Shown piece by piece: positions 56,888-64,000 of a DNA stretch of 64,000 nt. The DNA is taken from NCBI GenBank assembly GCA_013399015.1, contig VWZX01006715.1, positions 372,001 through 436,000 of the forward strand, given 5' to 3'. The notes beneath the pieces were generated by a model. That model was not told the origin of the DNA. It searched no databases and was given only the letters and a program-made list of their open reading frames with translations. How positions within the stretch are numbered: the first letter of the stretch is position 1; the number at the start of each line of letters is the position of its first letter. The stretch comes from Galbula dea (Eukaryota > Chordata > Aves > Piciformes > Galbulidae). Position numbers and translations under genes: made by a program.

Positions 56888-57495
56888 AATCACAGAATCA
56901 CACAGAATATCCTGAGCTGGAAGGGACTCACAAGGATCATCAGGTCCAACTCCTGTTTAGGCACAGGACAACTCCGCAGTCACCCCATGTGTCTAAGTGC
57001 ATTGTCCAAGTGCTTCTTAAACTCCATGAGAGTTAGTGCCATGGCAGCCTCCCTGGGGAGCCTGTTCCAATGCTCCACCACTCTCTGGGTAAAGAAGCTC
57101 TAACATTCAACCTGAGTTTCCCCTGGCACAGCTTCATGCTGCTCCCCCAGGTCCTGTGGCTGGTCACCAGAGAGAAGAGGTCAGCACCCACCCTTCCCTC
57201 TCTGCTGAGGAAGTTATAAACAGCTATGAGGTCACCCCTCAGACTCCTCTTCTCCAGGCTGAACAGACCAAGTGATTTCAGCCTTTCCATGTAAGTCTTC
57301 CCCTCCATGCCCTTCACCATCTTTCACCTCCTCTGGATGCTCTCCAACAACTTGATGTCCCTCTTGTACTGTGGTGCCCAAACTGTACACACTGCTACAG
57401 GTGAGGCCGCACCAGAGCCAAGCAATGTGGGACTAGCACCTCCCTGAATCTGCTAGCAATGGAGTGCTTGATGCACCCCAGGACCCTGTACAGGA
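56888..57495 (-). repeat. CR1 LINE, longest copy in the window
   Basis: About 0.6 kb. The left end is the tail complement (ATCACAGAATCACACAGAAT). The complement encodes MVKGMEGKTYMERLKSLGLF, then LEKRSLRGDLIAVYNFL, DLFSLVTSHRTWGSSMKL and PREWWSIGTGSPG in a shifted frame. Broken by frameshifts. Confidence 0.93.
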
Positions 57496-59280
57496 GGTAG
57501 CATGTTACTTCCTTTCAGATTATTTGTACAGATTCTCTGGTATTGTTGAACATTTCCTTTTCTACTATAGAATTTCTTTTCATTTCTAAGTGTATTAGTC
57601 ACATAAACAGCAATCTTACAGCATATTGTACTGCAAGGGAGATGTTATGGCCTGTGAGGTCCTTGCAGATCTGTAATCTCCTGTATTGTATAAACCTATC
57701 AAACAATCAGTTTGGCATCACTCTGGTAAGGTAAGATGATTCCTGCTTCACTGAAGCTAGTGGCAAACTCTCATCAAGTGTAAATGATCTCCACTTTAAA
57801 GGCTACAACTCAGAAATTCTTTCAAATGTTTAATAACACTGAGTATTCTGCCAAAGATGTTTTGCTGGGGTAGGCTACAGTTCAGAAGGCTCTTACTGGT
57901 CCCAGACCATTTTACTTCTGTTGGTTAACTACTTACTGGTTGCTATTAGTTTGAAAGGGAAGCCCTAGATATTGGCCAGCTTCAACATCTGTGTTTGTCA
58001 TTCAGATGTAGATGTACATCAACATCTAGGCTGCAAAGCAGCCCTCAAATATGTTCTTGCTTTACACATTTTAGGCTATGGCTTGTACTTCTATAGATGT
58101 ATTGTGTTCTCAAGTATTCCTAGGTTGAAGAAAAAGACCTCCCTTTGATTTCTCCTTCCCCCCAGTATTACCCTTATTGATTGGTCCTTACTCTTGAATA
58201 ATGACTTTCTTAAAGTGGAAACAGATTACAAAGTCAAATCCAAGAGCACTCAGGCCAAATTCTGCTTTCACTGACACCAATACAAATCCAGAAGCACTCA
58301 AATGGATTACAGATTTCCACTGGTGTAACTGAAAGCAGAATTTTGCCCTTAGTCTTTAGCAACTCATTAGGGATAAATAGCCTTTTGGTTAATGGAAATG
58401 TAACATTTTTGTTAACAGCTTCATAATGATACACAAGTGCTACATTGCCTTGATAATTGGAAAATTTACTTGCCTTTATCCTTTGGTAAAACATGGACAC
58501 TGTTGTAGTTTTTCCATAGTAAAATAATTGAGCCATAAAATCCAGACACCCAAAACATGCTCACAGCATTTAAGGATAAGCAAAATGCAACTATAAGCAA
58601 CTAAGCCCTACTCAAAACTGGCTGAAAACAGAACTGTGAAAAATGTGATAGTGTTGAGCTCCCCAGTGCCAAGTGGAGACAAGGCTTTTGTATGTGATTT
58701 TACAAAATCTTTTCTTCCAGCCCCAACTGGAATTTTGTTCAGTGTCAGAAAATGGGTAATGGGCCTTGAAAAGTGAATGAACCAGGTGAAGAGCCTGAAT
58801 GTCAAGTTAGATGCAGACTTCTGATTCTTTCTGAATCCTAGGTCTTTTTTTTTGATCCTGAACAGTTTGGTTCAGCCTTGAGAGGTTCTGTAGAGAGACA
58901 CTCTTCCCCTTCCCACATGCAACAGGCACTTCTTAAGATTTGGCCTCAAACACCTCCATTTGGCTCAGCAGCTCTGGATACCTGTTCTGTCAGGTTTCTA
59001 AAGAGGAATGCCAGCATTGGAGGCAGTGTATTTTGTTTGCTTGGCTCTGGAGTTGAAGCTTTCCATTTTCCAAACTCCTCTTAGGTGTCAGGATATGAAC
59101 AAACCCCTCTTGTCTTAGTTTCAGCCAATCCATTGGCAGAAAATACTACCACATATATCATTAATACCTTAACTGATGCTTTATTACAGCATCTTTTCTT
59201 GCTTCTCAGGGAACAGCAAAAGCCAACAGCTCCCTGAGGGACTGGGAGCCAAAAAGAGTAACAGAGAGCTTGTCTTACCA
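57496..59280. other. Intergenic or intronic, with palindromic element
   Basis: No gene was recognised. The stretch contains the palindromic MITE-like element at 58253-58348. Confidence 0.6.
58253..58348. mobile_element. Palindromic MITE-like element
   Basis: A 96-base imperfect hairpin. The left arm GGCCAAATTCTGCTTTCACT mirrors the right end AGTTACACC-reading complement GGGCAAAATTCTGCTTTCAG, and the pairing continues inward (ACACCAATACAAATCC against ACACCAGTGGAAATCT). Both ends are GGGC-like. It resembles the palindromic Harbinger-type MITEs (Chompy-like) common in crocodilians and turtles, as I recall them. The family name is not certain. Confidence 0.7.
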
Positions 59281-59475
59281 CTGGTACCACTGAGAAGAGT
59301 CTTGGCCCCTTTCCTCTTGCCCCTCACCCTTTAGATATTGCTAAGCATTGAGAAGCTCCCCTCTGGGGCTGCTCTTCTCCAGGCTAACCAGCCTCAGGGC
59401 TCTCAGCCTTTCCTCCTCACAGAGCTGCTCCAGTCCCCTCAGCATCTTGCTAGCCTCTCTCCAGTAGTTCAGTTC
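59281..59475 (-). repeat. CR1 internal fragment
   Basis: Matches the complement of the CR1 region around the ALRLVSLEKSS- and RGSFSMLS-like coding block (TCTTCTCCAGGCTAACCAGC is the usual signature). It is truncated on both sides. Confidence 0.85.
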
Positions 59476-62400
59476 AGCAGGTCAGGGTCTGCACTTGCCA
59501 CATGGGCCCATATTGATGAGGCAGGGCCAATGTGAAGACAGAAAATTAGTCTATAGGTTGATATCTGGATCAAGGATGACCAAGGCCAGGAACAGACATA
59601 GCTACAGTTGCTTTGCATGTCTCTCCATGGGCTTTCTGTCTTTGTGAGTTCTGCTGTATTACCTGGGTATGGAGACAGATAACTCAAAAAGCAGGAAAGT
59701 GATTTTGTTGTCCATTTCTCCAAATCTCCTTATTAAGTTAAAGTCAAACATTTCTGCTTTCTGTTGCATTTACAAAAGCAATAGTAATAAATATTGACAA
59801 AGCTAAGCAGCCTCTGGGAAGGAGCAGCCTAGAATTGCTTTGCAAACATGCAGTAAAAATTACCTACAGACAATACTGCTATATTAAAATAATAATCCAA
59901 ATGAGTGCTTGCTTGAATACTACTTGTTTGGCTTCCCTTTCCATTGAGGAATAATGAGGGATCTTGTGCTAGTTTTGAATGAAAATATCAGTTGGGGAGT
60001 GGATTTACATAATAAAATTAATAGAGCATAGAAAGCTTTCAGCATGGCTTTCTGCTTTTCCTCTGCATGTCACACAAGCTTTATTTAAAAAGACAGATGA
60101 TTGCAAGTTTGTTTAGAAAAACAAATCCTTTGGGCTGCATCTATGAGATCTTTACATATGACAGCTGGCCCAAGTCACAAAACACTCAGGTTCTTCCTTT
60201 TCTGTTGCTACAGAGAGAATCTGTAACTGTGCAGAGTGCCACATGTGGGGCAAAATACAAGAATTTCCCACTTTTTTCCTATTTCCTAGCCTGGTTCTCT
60301 CCAGGTAGAGATGTCCTTCTTAGTTATGCTCTCTAGAGTGCACCCACCAAAGAGAAGATGGAATCAGACATCTCTTGTCTACTCTGACACAATTTTATTT
60401 CTTTGTGCTTACAAAGGGAAGATTTTACAGGAAAATAACAGCTTTACACCATAATTAACCACTAGTTAATTATGTCATGGTTTGCTGTAAGCCTTATAAC
60501 TGCCAAGTAAACCTAGCAGTGTCTTTTTCCAGTGATGCAAGCCAAGAGACCTTCTGCCAGAGCCTGACTGGAAAGGGGCTGCTGTTAGCATTGAATGACC
60601 TAGGTCTGGAAAGCCTCATGCTTTCTCATGGATCATATGGGGTATGTGACTTAGCTTCAGATTCATTACTTCCTCTCACAGCTGCAACCTCCATCTTTAC
60701 AGTAAGCAATGATGGTTAGGGGTTTTCTGCTTCCATACCCAGCAAATGTGGCTTTTGTTAAAATGGTTTGGTTTATTGAGCCAACCAGATGAACAGTGAA
60801 CTGGCTAAGCTTCAGGAGAGAAAGATGGAGGGAAAAGAGAGAAGGGAAGGGTGATTTCAACACCTGAGCTGCTGGTTTGTCACACACTTACCCCTTCCTT
60901 TATTCACCCCTGCATCATGGTCCTCCTTCTGGAGAAAGCTGTAAAAATGATGTCTGGTTCTGTAGCCAAAATCCATCTCGTGTTCATGTCTGATGCCTGT
61001 TTTACTCTGTTCTTTATCCTTCCTGTAATGCTGCCATTTTTGGATTGGTGTTGAGGTGCTGTCTGTGGCCTGCTTCTGGCTTTCCAGATGGGGATATTTG
61101 GTGAGCTTTCTGCACTCCTTTGAGACTGAGCCTCTCTAGTTAGCAGTCAATTCACTGTCTGCTTTATGAACTCTATTTTAAAGCTTCTAAGAATTTAATC
61201 TGAGCTAAAACCAAAGAGGAATTTACTAATTTTGAGGTTGGAACAAGTTTGCAATTAGCTAGTAATGAAAACTTCATGGTGCCATAAGGGTGATGAATCA
61301 AGGAAGGTTTAAGTTGAAAACTGTTTCAGAGTTTCTAGAAGAGTGCAAAAGAGATTTTCCAGATCCCATTCTCTTTTGTGATAAATCACAGGCAATTTCT
61401 TGTTGGCTTCCACTGTTCCCAGTCATGTCAATAAGGACCTACTTAATACTCACATCTGTTTTGTTATTTTTACATGTAAATTCCATTTCATAACAACAAT
61501 TATACTTTCCAGGCAGCTCATTTGAAGATGATTACTCTACTTCATAGGTAGTAAAACTCACTTGGTGTCATTATCCAGCTCAAGGTGTGTGAAGCAGACA
61601 ATTGCCTATAAACGTGCTGCCTGATGGGTGTTAATGCTTCATTATATTTACTGTTTTCTCTTCATGGCTTCAAGTAGCATGACAAACTTTCTTCCACTTT
61701 TTCTTGGCAGAGCATTCTTCCTAGCCTGCCAGTTAATGTGCCTCAGAGACTCTCAAAAAAATTCAAGGGAATATCCTCATTTCACACTTTGGCTAGAGGT
61801 TTCCTAGTATAAGGAAGGTGTCTTGACTTGTTGTTTCTGTGTGAGAGAGTATCTTTACAGAAAGGCATAATTTATGCCAAAGTGTTTTAAATTGTATGCT
61901 TAAATTAAGCACCTAATTCTGCTTAATTTCCCAAATAATGTCCCAGTTTACATCAGCACTTAAGCATGTGCTGAAGGATTTTCTTGAAAAGACAACTGAT
62001 TTTGCAGCAGTTCATAAATGAGGTGATTGTTGGAGTTCTTGAGCAGATCAGCCCCTTAGAAACCAGAGATGCTCAGCTAAAAAGGAGTCCCCTGGATTTG
62101 AATTTAGATGCCTGGATTAAGACATCCATAGCTGAATGTTTTGGCCATCATGTTTTCAGTGCTTACCAGTGACAGTTTTAATTATTATAATTATTAATAA
62201 AAAAAATAATTATTATAATTATTAATTCAAAAAACCCCTCTGAACACTTGCTTTTCCCACACTCAGTATATCTGTACTTATTTGGTATTTCATCCACCCT
62301 AGCAGATGAAAAAAAAATCAAAAACCTCATATATTTTATTCCTGTTTAAAGGGGCCACCTGATTCTTTCTGTGGAAATGTAAGTAGCAATATGGTTTTAG

Positions 62401-63619
62401 TTGGGTGCTGTGTTCCTTGGGAAAACAGTGCTAAGAAGTAATCCTTGAGTCCTCCTGCCTGTTGCATGCTCTGTAATCCCATTCACAGGTGAAGCTGTCT
62501 TGGCTCCACTGGAAGTCTTCCAGAATCTTGGGTTTCTTACAATTACAGCTAACTAGCTTCCTAACTTTGTTGGTGGTTGGTGTGTACTGATAGTTTTGGA
62601 GCTGATGATGCCCTTTTGCTTCCTGCTTCTTCCTTGAGGCATTTCACCTTCATGAGATGCTTAAAAAAGCATTTGCATCACTTTGACTACTTTATAAAGG
62701 GCTTCTGGATCTATCCCCCCAATGAGTCTATCCAAGTTGTCTACCTCTTCTCCTCAGCAATGGTCTGTAACCATCTGAACCATCCCTTACCCCTTCTCTT
62801 CATCTGCTCCTTCCCAGCAGAACTTTTCTGTTCATCATATAGTCTAAACCTCATCTGGTCACTTTCTACCAAAGCTTAAATAATTGAAATGTCAATAAGA
62901 TACCATTTAAAATCTATTCTACTTAATCTCTCAGAGTGGTGTGTTGGCAAATTGTGAATGTCACACTGCTGATGGGCAAAGAACTTGGATAACCATGAGC
63001 TTCTAATCAAGAAATTAATCTGAAATTGTGTATCTGCATCAGAAATGCTGGCACAAGAGGGTGAAGCACTCACTAAAAGCAGTTGGGCCTAAAGTGATTA
63101 CTAAAGCAGTTCAGGGCATCAGGGACTCTACAGAATATAGGTCTCTGCAGTGACTCAGCCCTTCCCAAGTCTGTGTCATTCTTCCCCTGCTGCAGTGTTC
63201 CCTAGCAGAGGCAGCGTTGCAGCATCCTCCTCTAGTTCATGCTCACAGAGCTGACTTCAGGAGCAGCAGAGACCCAGGGTTTACTCCAGTAGCTGGAATT
63301 ATCTGTTGGGATTGGCTGGCTGCAGTGGTGTCAGTCTGCTCTCCCATGGGTATGCAGTCCTCTTGATCAGCCTTCAAAGTAACAAGTCCTGAAGCCATAG
63401 ATATGCACAGTTCTCAGAACTCTCTCAAGGTACCTGCAAATTCAGGTGAACACCATCATATCAGCTGCATTTAGAATACATCATCAGGACTTTATTATGA
63501 GTTGTAGAAGATATTAGATTCCAGCCAGACTCTCAGTAATGCTCTTTTAGGATTTTCCAGTTTACTCCAGTGATTTGAATAACAACTAAAATAACAGCTT
63601 ATTCTAACCATTTGAACTG
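59476..63619. other. No recognised gene
   Basis: About 4.1 kb of unassigned sequence. It holds the A/T direct duplication at 62177-62225 and a possible remnant of an old amniote repeat near 61950-61980. Its open frames are short and unlike known proteins. Confidence 0.55.
62177..62225. repeat. A/T-only direct duplication
   Basis: TAATTATTATAATTATTAAT occurs twice, separated by a run of A. The sequence is also partly self-complementary. Confidence 0.85.
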
Positions 63620-64000
63620 CACATCAGCATGGTAACTGAGAATTTATTAATGATGCTTAGATTTGACACACTGCATGGCCCCATATCTGGGGCAGTTGCT
63701 CTGCTCTGTCCCTCCCCAGCAGAGAAGGGAGAAAAGAAGAGGAGCCCCACAGGTTGGAGTGAAAATAGATTTAATGAAACAGCCAAACTAATACCAATAC
63801 AAAGCAGACAAAGCTATGCTCAGCCTAGGGTACATACAGCAGTTACAATAAACAGAAAGACAGCCCTCAGGCCCAGCATAGTAAGGCAAAAGTATGCCTA
63901 TCCCAGAGCAGTGAAGCCCTCAGCAGTCCTGTGTTCTTGCTCCAGGACTGGACTCAGTATGGTGATCACAGAGACCTGCTGAACCCTGGCTGTGGGTGAT
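63620..64000 (-). repeat. Possible retroviral-type LTR remnant
   Basis: On the minus strand an ATTAAA-type signal near 63770 is followed by a CTCC-rich segment and a GGGACAGAGCAG-like stretch, a layout seen in avian endogenous-retrovirus LTRs. No terminal repeat, target duplication or coding region is visible, and the right side is cut by the window edge. Weak call. Confidence 0.22.

Noticed and set aside
39306..64000. DAB1 coding exons
   Set aside because: Human synteny predicts DAB1 on this side, but no frame resembles its PTB domain. The gene, if present, starts with non-coding exons or lies further right.

Overview
The window is vertebrate nuclear DNA, most likely from a bird. Genes are split by GT-AG introns, intergenic DNA is AT-rich, and the recognisable interspersed repeats are almost all CR1 LINE fragments. 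The order MYSM1 - TACSTD2 - OMA1 is the one known from the human 1p32 region. The species cannot be named from the sequence.

Layout. (1) 573-6978, plus strand: the last ten coding exons of MYSM1, a histone H2A deubiquitinase, carrying the whole JAMM/MPN+ catalytic domain and the C-terminus. The SANT and SWIRM exons lie off the left edge. (2) 7.5-13.7 kb: intergenic, nothing recognised. (3) 13.79-14.71 kb, plus strand: a broken copy of the intronless gene TACSTD2 (TROP2), in the place where the working gene sits in other amniotes. It has at least four premature stop sites and two frame changes. (4) 14.7-19.1 kb: intergenic, then CR1 debris immediately before a CpG island at 19.86-20.64 kb. (5) 19.9-39.3 kb, plus strand: OMA1, the stress-activated inner-membrane metalloprotease of mitochondria. 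It has a non-coding first exon in the CpG island and eight coding exons giving 530 residues. The zinc site is intact (HEIAH in one exon, the downstream EAEAD glutamate two exons later). (6) 39.3-64 kb: gene-poor DNA with CR1 fragments, one palindromic MITE-like element, one unexplained exon-like segment and a possible LTR remnant. DAB1 is expected further right by human synteny, but no DAB1 coding exon is visible.

Most striking non-genic item: intron 6 of OMA1 holds an inverted nuclear copy of mitochondrial DNA (NUMT, about 26.77-29.11 kb) covering COX3, tRNA-Gly, ND3, tRNA-Arg, ND4L and the start of ND4. A CR1 element has since landed in its COX3 part. A mitochondrial DNA fossil therefore sits inside the gene of a mitochondrial protease.

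MYSM1 acts in the nucleus and OMA1 in the mitochondrial inner membrane, so the neighbours do not form a pathway. The interest lies in gene loss (TACSTD2) and in the insertions. No new enzymatic or defence system was found.
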